A stretch of DNA of 64,000 nt from Parascedosporium putredinis (Eukaryota; Ascomycota; Sordariomycetes; Microascales; Microascaceae), in the NCBI GenBank assembly GCA_949357655.1, contig CASHTG010000012.1, positions 1,240,001 to 1,304,000 of the forward strand, in the 5' to 3' direction. The notes beneath the pieces are model-generated. The model was given only the letters and a program-made list of their open reading frames with translations, was not told the origin of the DNA and ran no database searches. Positions 22,438 through 33,204 of this stretch are shown piece by piece. The translations under genes were made by a program, and so were the position numbers. Each line of letters starts with the position of its first letter. Within the stretch, counting starts at the first letter, position 1.

Positions 22438-24850
22438 CTTAGTCGTATGTGATGTGTTGGAGCACCTTCGTTGTCCGTGGTCCGTATAAAATTGTTGAAC
22501 CTTTCGACCTGTATTCAGAAAGGAAAAAAAAAAAAAAAGTTTGGGAGGTCGGTGTAGTGGGGTCACCCGGCAGAATTTTTCTGCCAAAGGCGGACAAGAG
22601 TCCGCTGGCACACCGAAAGCTAGTGACCAATCATTGAGGCTCCCTTCGGTGAACTCGGTCAGCTCGGTGACATAATGCTTGAGAGCCAGTTAATGGGAAA
22701 CATTTCGCCAGCCAATATCCTAGATCCTGGATCTTTGCAATTCTCCCCTCCATTTTCAAAATATGGGGGTTTTTTCCCTCTCCTTTGCTGCTGAGTTACA
22801 ATGCACAGTTTCCCCTCGAGTTGCCAGTAGGTGATTTGCTCAATTTTCACCTTCGCAAAGCCCAGTTGCCGGCTTGGCTCGGGCTTAAGCTTGACGCGCC
22901 TTGACACGCTTGCCCCTCGTTCTGCCCCTCGGCACACAAATTAGACTCCACTGGGTGCATCCAATGGTGCACCTCTGGTTGGCGCTTTTGCTCAGCATCG
23001 GAATTGCTCACCAATTCGACGCGATGAGGACAAGCCTCCCAGGTCGGGAAGGGCACGATGCCCAATCTCTGGCTTTGGGCTATCTCTTTGTGCAACTATT
23101 TCCCCTCATCTTTTCATGTACACAATGTGTCTGATTCAAAGTCAAAAGCAATTGACATCAATACCATTACCGCCAATCTCCAACCTGCATAGCAAGCAAT
23201 GCTCACGTTGTTTTGCCATACATGGCTCGGGAAATCGAGCAGGGCTCTTCCAGTCTCTAACATATTCCAAAGGAGGGAGCACGAAAGAGAAAATAACATG
23301 AGGGGGAAAAGTACATGATCAGATAAAATACATTGCCTGAACGTGGTACATGAATGTCGTGTTGGCCAACGCATTTTCTGGAAGGGGTTGGTACAAGAAT
23401 GGGGACAATGGCGCGTCTGGAGTGGGCTCTTGACGGAGTCGGCGTTTTGCCTTTTGTCACCAATTTGTCCCAATACAGGATAGAGAGGTTGCTGACATCC
23501 TTGTCAAGAAGCGAGGGCTCAGATTGACGGAACGCATCAATCATCAGAGCTTGCCGCTCAAGTATCTCATCTCCAAACCGGATCTCAGGTCTACCTGTCC
23601 TTGGAAGTTGTGGTACCTTGATCAGCGCGCAGCTCCTCTCCCTTCGAAGTGATTATTCTGCTGAAAGTGCGGTGTCCCCTCTGGGATCAAGCACCGGAAG
23701 CAAGTGCGAGGGGAATCACTCAGTCGTGACGGTCCCAGTTCCCGTGGAATGGACATGATTTGAATTAGATTGAGCCCTGAACAGAGAGATTATCGTGGCT
23801 GGATAACGAAAGTCGTGTCGTGGATTGTGAGACGTGGGGCAGCGCAGGCAGTGGATCAATCCAATGGACCCGTCCATCTACCCATTGGGAATGGTCCGGC
23901 TCCATGGACTAATTTTTGGAAGAGCTCTCCATTTGATCACTTGACTTTCTCGTTGAATGTCACGGTGCATATCTTGTGCATTGATCCTCGCTAGGTTCAT
24001 GAGGAGGCATCTATCGAGGAGTATAATAGAGGTTTTTGTTTCTTGAGGAGGGCCTCCATAGGCCTTGGGTGGGCAGCAAGACGCATCATACGCGTCCAGA
24101 CCTGGCCGCTTGAGGTAATAGACAGTTAATAGCTTCGAGTTCAATACATGTAGAATCCGTCAATGTTCAGCGAGGATCAATGTGTGGGTGTGTGACACGC
24201 GCTCCTTAGCGGGGCTATGAAAACACCTAAGTATATATTGATGTAGCTTGAAGCTGCTTATTGTATTTGAATCAACCACGATCCAAAGCATGCAGGCAAT
24301 TTGTCTTCGCAACGCCAGTCTTTTGACCTCAAAAGCCTTCTCTCCATCCAATCGCCCCGAGCAGTGTTGGTCATCTCGCGAGTGATCTGTGCTGGCCGAC
24401 CTTGACCCTCGATGGACCCGATGAATCCAATTGATCAATACATTACGATCAGGGTAGGATTCTATCTAGGAAGGAACATTGAACCCCAAAATTTGACATA
24501 ACGTTGAACAGTGCACCAGAGGTAATTATCGTGCACAAGTTTATGAGCACTGGCAAGTGAGGATTGGCCTGTCAAGTTATTAGTGTATTGATGGATCCAT
24601 CCAGATGCTTCAATGTACATTGTGGATCGTGGATCAACTCAAGGTTGGGTGCGCCTGCCACTGTTGAATGGACCAATTGCGATTTTACCCTTCTGTAATT
24701 TAGGCGTGCCTACCGCTGTAAGTCTCGGGTTCTGGCCGTCGCCAGGCGCAGACAGCCGTGGCACAGCGCTTGTACAGCACAGGACAATGGGTACAATGCA
24801 ACGAAGACGGGGTCGGCCCCATTTAATAAGTCCCGTCCACTGGGGGAAAA

Positions 24851-24873
24851 AACGCCAACGCCAACGCCAACGC
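24851..24873. repeat. (AACGCC)n short hexanucleotide tandem
   Basis: About three and a half copies of AACGCC, running directly into an ACGCGT motif upstream of the FHA gene. Confidence 0.8.
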
Positions 24874-24875
24874 GT
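24870..24875. promoter_or_regulatory. ACGCGT (MCB-like) hexamer upstream of the FHA gene
   Basis: Perfect ACGCGT about 670 bp upstream of the FHA gene start, with TCGCGT about 20 bp further on. Yeast TOS4 and PLM2 are SBF/MBF targets, so a cell-cycle box here would make sense. Chance occurrence is not excluded. Confidence 0.25.
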
Positions 24876-25542
24876 GCCCACGGACGAGGGAAAATCGCGT
24901 CTCAGACGGAACACGACTACGACTCCTCGTTTAAAGCCACTCGCCCTCCCCTCTCTACCCAAAATAAGCTCCTCCCAAATCCCACGCACACGTATCACGC
25001 ACTTACCAGTCGGCCTCTCAAGACGGCCTCTCCAAATTCAGATCTGGTCAAGGCCTTGTTCTTCTATTTTATTTATCTCGCCTGTTTATTTCAGCAAGGC
25101 TTCCAGAAACAACGTGACCTCATTCTTGGACTCGGCGTCATCACCGTACTTGCATCGGCCCAGAGCATCTCAAACTCGACGCCCTCTCCACCTCGGCCTC
25201 CACTTCCCAACCTCTCGAACCGCAACGCCCCAACTAGACATTTGCATCATCCGCGGCTTCTAGCTCGTGGTGCATTCACAAGTTCGGACCTGGTGGGGTT
25301 GGAAGAAAATATCGCGTTGGCAAGTATTAGGAAGGTGCCGGCCTCAAAGTTAGGGCTAGCCAAGCACGCGCCTGACGCGGTCGGCTTCACCTCCCACTAA
25401 ATTTATAAGTCAAGACATATCCATCTTGACATATCCACTAGACCTTGGTCTGGGTTGCCTTTCCAACTTGGCTCCCACAACCTCCAACATCTTCGACCGT
25501 CACGTACCACGTCCCCGTTTTGACATGATCGCTTAAGAAAAC

Positions 25543-27174
25543 ATGATGGACTCTTCCCCGCAATCCAAGAACACCGAGCCAACGCTGCCTCCCCAGTGGC
25601 CGGCACCAAGCGTTCAGCTCCGGCACTCTTGCCTGCTTTCGAACCTCTATCCTCGTCTCCAGGCCTTCCTCGTCCCGCCAAACGCCAGGCGGGTGCGGGA
25701 TCGTTCGGAAACAACACATACCTTAAATATCCGACGCCCCTCCCAACTTCGAGCACTGGCATACTGTCATCCTCGCCGCCAGGCGCTGCCAGGAGCTCGC
25801 GTCCCACCGCACTGACTCGTTCCCTGTCCTCCGTCTCGGAACGGGCCCCGCTCTCCGCAGTACCTTCTATTGTGCTCAGTGGTAATGGCGAGACCCTTCT
25901 CATGGGCCGCTCAAGCAACTCGTCTAACTACCAGTTGTCGGCAAATCGCCTTATTTCCCGGGTTCATGTCAAAGCGAGGTATATCCCGGCATCCTCTCCG
26001 CTCGAACCTAACAAGATCGAGATTCTTTGCAACGGATGGAACGGCCTGAAGCTGCACTGCCAAGGCCGCACTTACGAGCTTTGGAAGGGTGACTCGTTCA
26101 CTTCGGAAACGGAGGGTACGGAAATTATGCTAGACGTGCAGGATGCGCGTGTGATGATTCAATGGCCTAAGAGGGACACGCCTTCAAATCTTTCCGACTC
26201 TTCGTGGGACGACTCGCCGCGCTCGCGTGCTGTGCCTAACGGCCTTCTACAGTCAAGTCCATTGCGGCGCTTGACTCGTATAGAGTCACCGGTGTCTCCC
26301 ACTCCAGCTACCAACCTCTCCAGCTCCAAGCGGCTGCAGATGCTACTCCCGAATGATAAGGAGAGCGACAGCAGTGTAGAGATCTACGTGGACCCAAGCG
26401 GCGATGAGAGCGAGGCCGCCGTCCAGCAGTCCATTGAAGATGTTCAGGATCCTAACGCGAGCCACTCGACAGACATGACGCAATCATTCTCGTCTGACCT
26501 GAGCGAGCCCGATGACGATGATGATGAGAATGACCCCGACGAGGAGAATGACCCGGTCGTGCATTCCTTTGGCCCGTTCGGTGCCAACCTTTCCAACCGA
26601 CTGGCCTCCATCACAGCGTCCTCTCCCAAGGTCAACAAGTCCCCCAAGCGCCCGAGGCTTCCAACACTGGCAGAACAGCGTGACTCGCTGCCTAGGAGTC
26701 CCGGCGCCGTTTCTCAAGAGGAACGATCAGCGACGCTTTCGGCCGAAGTTGAGGAATACTCGAACCCCGTCGTTTCGAACCACGTCGTCAACCAGCTCGC
26801 TTACTCGTCTCTCGTCGACTCCTCTCTCTACAATCATGCACAATCTGCCCATCGAAGAGCAAAGGACCGTTACCAAGGCACAGTTGCAGAAGCTAATCGA
26901 GACCACTATCTGCATTGGTATTATTGAGCGACAAGGCAAGGATGCGGCAGGAAAGCCCCTAGAGAGCGAGTACTACTACATTCCTGAGCATGATACGGAT
27001 GACCAAAGGCGTGCTGCCGTTGTGGATGGGCTCAGGAAGCCCAGTCTACGCGCCTGCAGAAAGCAACACAAGGTAAGCACACTCGGTCTTGGGCCTCATA
27101 GCCAGCAATGTTGTTTCCGATCGCTAACATGCTCGCATTAGCAATATTACTGGAAGCGCCCCAAGACACCTTGA
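25543..27174 (+). CDS. FHA-domain protein (Tos4/Plm2-like), frameshifted
   Basis: Nuclear FHA (phosphothreonine-binding) protein resembling yeast Tos4/Plm2, checkpoint-linked transcription regulators. Exon 1 is 25543-27072, the intron 27073-27141 (GTAAGC to CATTAG, branch CTAACAT), exon 2 27142-27174. The start (MMDSSPQSKNTEP) is joined to the main frame by a C missing from the CCCC run at 25591-25594. The FHA core is LLMGRSSNSSNYQLSANRLI followed by SRVHVKARY, then IEILCNGWNGLKLHCQGRTY. The middle is Ser/Pro rich and acidic (DDDDDENDPDEENDP). Near 26800 the frame shifts again by a net +1 (one extra or two missing bases). The C-terminal conserved block is MHNLPIEEQ, CIGIIERQGKDAAGKPLESE and a final KQYYWKRPKTP. 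Corrected length about 521. The second shift is not in an obvious homopolymer. Confidence 0.82.
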
Positions 27175-27431
27175 ACTGGTGGCTATTTCTCATTCCCTCC
27201 TTCCTGATCCCCCCACGTGTATATTTACCTCGCCTCACTGTATCTGCTGCATGGATGGGCCTTTTTTCCTTCTTTTGCTTTTTGCTTTTCTCGGTTGCGC
27301 TGTGCTTAAAATCATACCCCCGGTCTGGTCGGTTTTCCGTGTTTACGTTTTGTTTGTCATAGACGCCGGGTGGCATCCGTCTTATGCGCCGAGTCTTTCT
27401 TACCCTCAACTTGTGTTGCTTAATGTCGGCG

Positions 27432-27457
27432 TCATCATCATCATCATCATCATCATT
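27432..27457. repeat. (ATC)n microsatellite
   Basis: About eight TCA/ATC units in a row, ending in a diverged copy; read directly. Confidence 0.9.
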
Positions 27458-28198
27458 ATCATTCTCGTGCTTCTATGCCGGAACTCAACGCAGAATGGAG
27501 CTGAAGGATGGATGGAGAAAGAGATATGGCCGGCATCTGAGGAACAATCATGGCCCCTTTGATTTTTATTATCGTCTCTCCTTGGTCTGGGACAGTGTTT
27601 TCTCCTGGCTTTCATCAGTTGTTGGTCGGGACGGGCCTTGCCCTGATTTGGGAGCATAAGCATAGCGGTCGGCGTTTTCCTGTTAAGATCACTGTCGATG
27701 AGGTATAAACTCCATTTTCGCTTTGAACAATAATCTAAGTTTTATCTCGTTGCTCTCGCGAGTTTCGATTTCCTATTATGTAGGAGCTCCGGGAAGTCTA
27801 TTGGCCGGATCTCGCCTCGTATGACCCTTGTCGCTCGGCTGATGATGAAGTCGGCCCACGGATGGTTCTAAGCAAACGCCCCAATATATCCGCCTGCCGT
27901 GTCAAGAGCTTAAGAGCGAGATGTGGGTATTGAGCTTGATGTATTACCTTTGCTGCGCAGACCCTTGCCCAAAGACCCCAGACCCCTTAGCCTTGCCTAC
28001 AACCGCAAGGAAGACGTAGAGAAGCCATCCACCGGCCGGATCACCAGGTGGCTACGCTGTGGTCAGAACACGTCGGTTTGTATGTCTAATAGCTCTGATA
28101 GAGAGGGGAGATGGCATTTCACAATGAAAAGGGCGCATCTCAGATTCGCTTTGCCCTGAGCCCGTTATCGCACCCAGCTCCACTCACATACACACACT

Positions 28199-28304
28199 CT
28201 CTCTCCATCTCTCCCTTTCTCTCTTCTCTCCATCTCTCCCTTTCTCCCTTTCTCTCTTCTCTCCATCTCTCCCTTTCTCTCTTCTCTCCATCTCTATCTA
28301 TCTA
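28199..28304. repeat. pyrimidine-only minisatellite, ~25-bp unit
   Basis: Copies start at 28201, 28226 and 28259, with a partial copy at 28284. The unit begins CTCTCCATCTCTCCCTTTCT and ends CTCTT; the second copy carries an internal 8-bp duplication of its C/T core. One strand is almost purely pyrimidine apart from one A per unit. Confidence 0.85.
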
Positions 28305-30163
28305 CAGAATCCCAGTGGAACGGGCGCAGGCCCATCCACTATTTCTTCGGAACCCGGCGCGCATGGTCAAGAGAAAATGGTCCGATAGGCTTGAGGCAAG
28401 TCACACTACTAGCGACAGCAAACCGGCCATTTACCGAATCGTTACTACAAGACCTTATTCGTCGCTTCTGTCTTTGGTTGCAGTGGCCGGGAAATAACAT
28501 TACGCTTGTAATTTATCTTTTGGTATTTAGTTTTTGATGGCTTTGGTCCTCGTTTGTCTAACCCTTTTGGTGCTAATGGCGCCGGTCAATTCCTACCCAG
28601 GGAGTTGGGGTGGCGAGATCTTCCGAATGCTTTTCTTGAAGCGATCAACGTCCCATTTTTTCTTTCACAACCACGCTGCAAGTGCAACGTAGGGATGTGC
28701 GCCGAACACTCTCTTTCTACTCAGAGGCGAAACGCTCTCCTACTTCACGAATATATCATCAGGACCACATTTGCGTGTGGAAAGGGTGTCGAGTGCTACA
28801 GAGTATCAACGACAACCAAATGTCATCCATGACGTCTCCCAACCACTACCGATGCTGTGTCCGCCACCTCCCACCACCCGCCGCAGTTCCCTCTCCACCT
28901 TTTTTTCCTCTGTCGCCCATCCAATTGTTTCGTAAATTACAGATGGGGAAACATCTTGCGACGGTGATGATGATTTCATTCACGGCCGATTGGGCTTCAT
29001 CCTTTGTCATACTTTGCTATACACACGAGTCTAGTGTCTCTCTGTGTGGAACCTGTCGTGGAACGTGATGAGGATGCGGGCGTGGCGGTGGCGTGAGCTC
29101 TCCCGGCCTTAGTCCGAGCCTTTGGGGGAACAAGCATCCAAGCATCCACCACTGTCACCGTCACCCGTCTTGTTCCGGCTATTCCAGCTAGATAGTGTCT
29201 CGTGCTAGCGCGCCAGGGGCGCAGCCTTCAGTGCTATTTGCGCCCTCCTTTCAGTGCTCTACCGCCTACAGGTAGGCGAATCGAATCATTGATGGAGATT
29301 TTGTTTTTGTTTTAGTGGACCTGAACCTCCTTCGATGAACGGAGGGGCATCGGTGCATTCGGGGTGGTGTGGTCGGCGAAGATAGCGTGGAAAGCGGGGG
29401 GATAACGAGACGCATGATTGACGCGGGGCTACTTATCGGCCAAGAGGAGAGTACTCGTCGGCTCTTGTTGGTACGAGAATGGGGGTTTCTAAATCCTCCC
29501 TCCCCTTGTGTCTCTTCATTGTTTAATGCTATTTTTCCGCCGAGTATCTCATATATGTCTGATGTAGTGGTTTTTTGTTGAAGAGACAGGTGGTCTGGTC
29601 AATGGCGAGAGGGCGCCCGGAGGGGACGGCGGTACCGGAGATCCGGCGGGGCGCGGCAAGGTTCAAGTCATGTTGTCGTGTCGGGGAACAGACTCCAGCC
29701 TGGTATAGCCCAGACCGCCCGGTGCCAGTGTGGAGCAGGAAACTCGACGTCAATGGTGGTACTCGACTGGATTGACTTGACAATGGGACCGAGAGGGTGT
29801 ATGGGTGTGACTGGCCATGGCGAGTGAGACCTCCACCCCTTCCCGTCTTTATTTCCTCATCTAGTGTAATCTCGCATTCCGGTACCGTGTTCGGCGAGGC
29901 AACATTTTCTTTTTATTTGAGACGACGTGAGGTGAGGACAAGCCATTCCGTTGAGAGCAGGTGCTACGAAAGATACTTAAGTCGCCGCTTCCCAACACAT
30001 CACCCCAGCCTGGGGACAAGAACCTTTTCTCCCTCCCCTCTTCCTTACTCTTCAAGACACACGACTTTAAGTACAATCTATACAATTATCATAGCACCAA
30101 ATAAAACATACAATCTCCCATTTGACAAGAACCTCACATTCAACCACCCAACACACTTTCACA

Positions 30164-30424
30164 ATGGCCTCCACACAACGCGCCCCCGACCCAATCCACC
30201 ACAATGCGAACCTGGCCGAGCGTCCATCTCGGCCTTCGCGGCCCTCTCCCGTCTCCAACACCACGGCGCCGTCCAGGACGGATGGCGCCGCACATGCGGA
30301 ACAGACGACTCGAGAGTGGCAGCCTACTTTTACACGCCGCGAGAGCTGGTCCCCCGAGGACAGGAAACGCCTCATGCAGATGAAGGGAATTCGTGAAGAG
30401 GATATACAGCGCCGTGCCTCCTAA
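30164..30424 (+). CDS. small hypothetical protein (86 aa)
   Basis: Start ATG in a good fungal context (TTCACAATGGCC) and stop at 30422-30424; 86 residues, no intron. The N-terminal two-thirds is Pro/Ser/Ala/Thr rich and likely disordered. The C terminus is more distinctive: TREWQPTFTRRESWSPEDRK followed by a Met/Lys-rich helix ending RRAS. The W-x-P-x-F-x-R-R-x-S-W-x-x-E-D core resembles small fungal proteins I have seen but cannot name. No signal peptide or membrane segment. The codon pattern and the long CA-rich leader before the ATG support a real, perhaps well expressed gene. Function unknown. Confidence 0.62.
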   Translation: MASTQRAPDPIHHNANLAERPSRPSRPSPVSNTTAPSRTDGAAHAEQTTREWQPTFTRRESWSPEDRKRLMQMKGIREEDIQRRAS

Positions 30425-31408
30425 ACCACGGCCCGACATCCTCTCTCTATTGGGGCTCAACTTCTGCTCCCGTGCCTGGATTTTGGCATCCTCTCCGAAC
30501 TACTTGATCGGCATTATTACTTTCTACCTCATCTCTGACGAACCTAATTTTATTTCCCTTCACGGGCCACCGCATATCAGATTAGTTGACGTGGCGAAAA
30601 ATGGCGGGGTTATCACATCACGACCTTTTCCATAGTCCACGCTTTCAACGTTGACAAGCAGGGTCGTCTAAAACGGGGTGGTTCCTAGAATCGGCAAACG
30701 AAATGAAAAACTGGAATAGGATGGCGAAACGGCTTTATGACAGAGGCTTTCTTCTTCTTCTTCTTCTTCTTCTTCTTCTTCTTCTTCTTCTTCTTCTATG
30801 TCTCCTAATGCCTCTCCTTCCATTTTCTCTCCTTTTATGTAATGTATTTTTAGATGATGTAGAAAACATATGTTAGCTTGAGTCTTTTGCTTTCTCATCG
30901 CCTTTCCTCTCTTTTGTCTTCTTTTCCCGAAGCAGCGATGTCATCTTGATCACCCGGCCTTCGATGATCCATTTCCGGGGAGTAGTCGGCATCTACTCGG
31001 CGGCCGATACAACATGATGTTACTCGCAAGAGGTTCCAAAGTGGAAAGAATCATACGGCAATAGTCCTTCATTATAAAGATGCCCAAGCTTGTTCGCTGG
31101 TACAACTCATAGAAAACAAGTACACGGCAAACCAAAGTCCCATTCCCAACGATGAATCCTAACGCCAGAGCAGGGATATTCCGAGTCCTCCTAATCCTCC
31201 AGATCTTAGAAAAAAAAACAAAGGAAAGGGGAAATACAGCTCCGTGGTAAGAAGTAGTACTTGAGAAAGGAAAAAAGGCCGGGAACAAAATACAAGGCCC
31301 ACCAGCCTCTGGCCCATGCAGCCGATAGAGTTACCGCTTCTCTACAATGATACCAGTGATTGATCTCGTGCTGGGCTGTACAGATTCACTAGCTTCGTGA
31401 GGATGCCT
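30425..31408. other. convergent intergenic region with CTT repeat
   Basis: About 1 kb between converging genes. Contains the CTT run at 30751-30796 and an A-rich tract near 31207. No gene is seen. Confidence 0.6.
30751..30796. repeat. (CTT)15 microsatellite
   Basis: Perfect CTT trinucleotide run of about 46 bp, read directly. On the minus strand it produces a spurious poly-Glu open frame, which I reject as a gene. Confidence 0.95.
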
Positions 31409-33204
31409 TTAGAGAACGCCCTTGGTCCCTTTACCATTCTCACCCCCAGTATTAAAAATTCATTTACAACTGAACCGGCGTAGACCAGTCCGGCGATCCA
31501 CCCGGCACCAAGCGTCATGCGCCACAGTACGGGGAGGATTTATCGCTAGCCTTGTCCTTTCGATCGTACTCTGTATCGGCGTCTGAAGCTGCGGCAATTG
31601 AGTTGTATTTTCGGAATGGTGGAGGCGGCTTCACAACGAAGCCTGATTCGCCTCCTCCGAAAGAGAGATCGTGGTCATAGCTCACGTATCCCGTGGGGCT
31701 CGTGAAGTTCCCAATGGCGGGAGTGACGGACTCGCTGCCCATCATATCGATCGGGTTGATGGCCGGCGCTTGGGACGCCGTCCCCGAACCCGCGAGATGA
31801 GCCGAGGCTGAGGCCGACCCGGCAGCAGTTCTCCGCAGAAACACCGTACCAGGTTCGGTAGGCTCTCGGACTTTTCTGAACACTAGCACATCCCCGCTCC
31901 CCGAAACCGCTTCGTACCCTTGCGATTGAAGCACGTCGAAATGAGGTAGGAACTTGGCGGGGTTGGCTAATCGTGGCATGATTTGACTAGGCGTGAGGAC
32001 CTCATTATGGTCCGCGGCTACCGATGTGGCATCGGCGGTTGAGATGGTCCCAGTGGCTGGATCGTGGACCAAGATCCGGTATCGATTAGTTTCGCTTGGA
32101 GCAGGTGGATAGTCTACTGCGTCAGGTACGCTGAAGCTAGGGCGAGCTGCTTGCTTTTCTGACAAAGGAACCGTAGGCTCGGTGGAGGGTGCCTTCTGGG
32201 CCGATGGCGAAGCCGCCGACATTTCGTCTCGGGCGTTAGTTTCCTGTGTGCCTTGTTGGTGTAGTATGTGCGGTGGCTTGAAGGCTCCTCGGTATCAGCG
32301 CCCTGCCGAATCTACGTTTCGGCTAGCGGACGCGGTCATCTCAGGCCCGATTCTGTCAAGTGCGGGCTCCAGCCTCCTTGACGAGGTCGATGTCGGGTCC
32401 GGGTTTGCAGGCAATTCTTCACTTTTATATTTCTCCTTCCACGACCCTGTAAAATCTTCTGGGAAATCTCGCACATAGTATCCAGTCAGTGGCTTGCTAT
32501 TGCTAGACTTTGGTAGGGAGTCCTCCCCGCCATTCTCGACCGTGTCTCCGGGGGTTGCTGCGCGGGACCTTCGGTTTCCCGAGGCTTTGCGGCGGCCTCT
32601 TTGCTAGAAGATGCTGGCGTCGCACCGGAAGTAGGAGCTGTGGCTGTAGCAGTGTGCACAAACCCTGCAGGGGCAGAGGCGCTTTGGTTTATAGTCGAGC
32701 TACTTTGGCTGGGCCTCGAAGTCCCAGAGTCTTCGGCCTCAGCGCCCGCTGCGCATTTTGAGGGCGGTTCAAGTTGTCGGGGCTTGGTGCACCGGACATG
32801 CTAGATCCCTGGGCCCCGTCCTGCACCGAAGACTGGCTCACAGTTGTGCTTCTAAACTCCATAGTATAGCTCGACTCAATATCCTGAGCCCATCTCTCGA
32901 AGCGAATAACCTGGCGCACGATTCTGGTCTGCGGGAAATATTCTCCTGGCCACATATGAGGATATGGGACTTGCGGGCGTACTTGGGCAAACTGCTTGAG
33001 TGCCGCGCGATGATGGCGCAGCCTCTCACGAATGTGGTCCGAGTCCCACGGCGAGGACCAGCCGAGGCGGAAGCAGCGGATCTGATGATTTAATACGATT
33101 TTCGAAGGAATAGAGGCCAAGGACGGCCCCCGTCGTGGCGCGGATAAACATGACGATTTTAAAACGTATGCTTGAGGCGCCCGGCAGGGCGCGGAGGCAG
33201 GCAT
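31409..33204 (-). CDS. Ser/Thr-rich protein with presequence-like N terminus and C-terminal helix
   Basis: Conserved fungal protein of unknown function, often labelled serine-threonine rich protein (my recollection). Start taken at 33204 (33273 is an in-frame alternative). The Arg/Ser-rich N terminus (MPASAPCRAPQAYVLKSSC) looks like a mitochondrial presequence and is followed by FRLGWSSPWDSDHIRERL. The middle is Ser/Thr/Pro rich with PLTGYYVRDFPEDFTGSWK. The most conserved part is RYRILVHDPATGTISTADA, then LTPSQIMPRLANPAKFLPHF and GYEAVSGSGDVLVFRKVREP. After a missing base near 31523 a hydrophobic helix appears (LGAGWIAGLVYAGSVVNEFL), and the frame ends at 31409. About seven bases are missing in all (near 32740, 32552, 32315, 32240, 31523 and 31445); restoring them gives 600 residues. 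Those near 32315-32240 are least certain. Confidence 0.7.

Larger units (their letters stand above)
22438..25542. other. long divergent intergenic region
   Basis: 3.1 kb without a supportable gene. It holds a poly-A run at 22524-22538 and short AACGCC tandem units at 24851-24873 running into ACGCGT. Open frames at 24613-25263 and 25056-25400 have no recognisable domain and biased composition, so I leave them out. Confidence 0.55.
27175..30163. other. long intergenic region with simple repeats
   Basis: 3 kb without a supportable gene. It contains an ATC trinucleotide run at 27432-27457 and a pyrimidine minisatellite at 28199-28304. The last few hundred bases are the promoter and leader of the small gene at 30164. 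Confidence 0.6.

Noticed and set aside
24613..25263. 216-residue open frame in the gap before the FHA gene
   Set aside because: Composition is Arg/Pro/Ser biased, no domain is recognisable, and it overlaps simple repeats and presumed promoter DNA.
30668..30898. minus-strand frame with a poly-Glu run
   Set aside because: The Glu run is the CTT microsatellite read backwards; the flanks show no conserved sequence.
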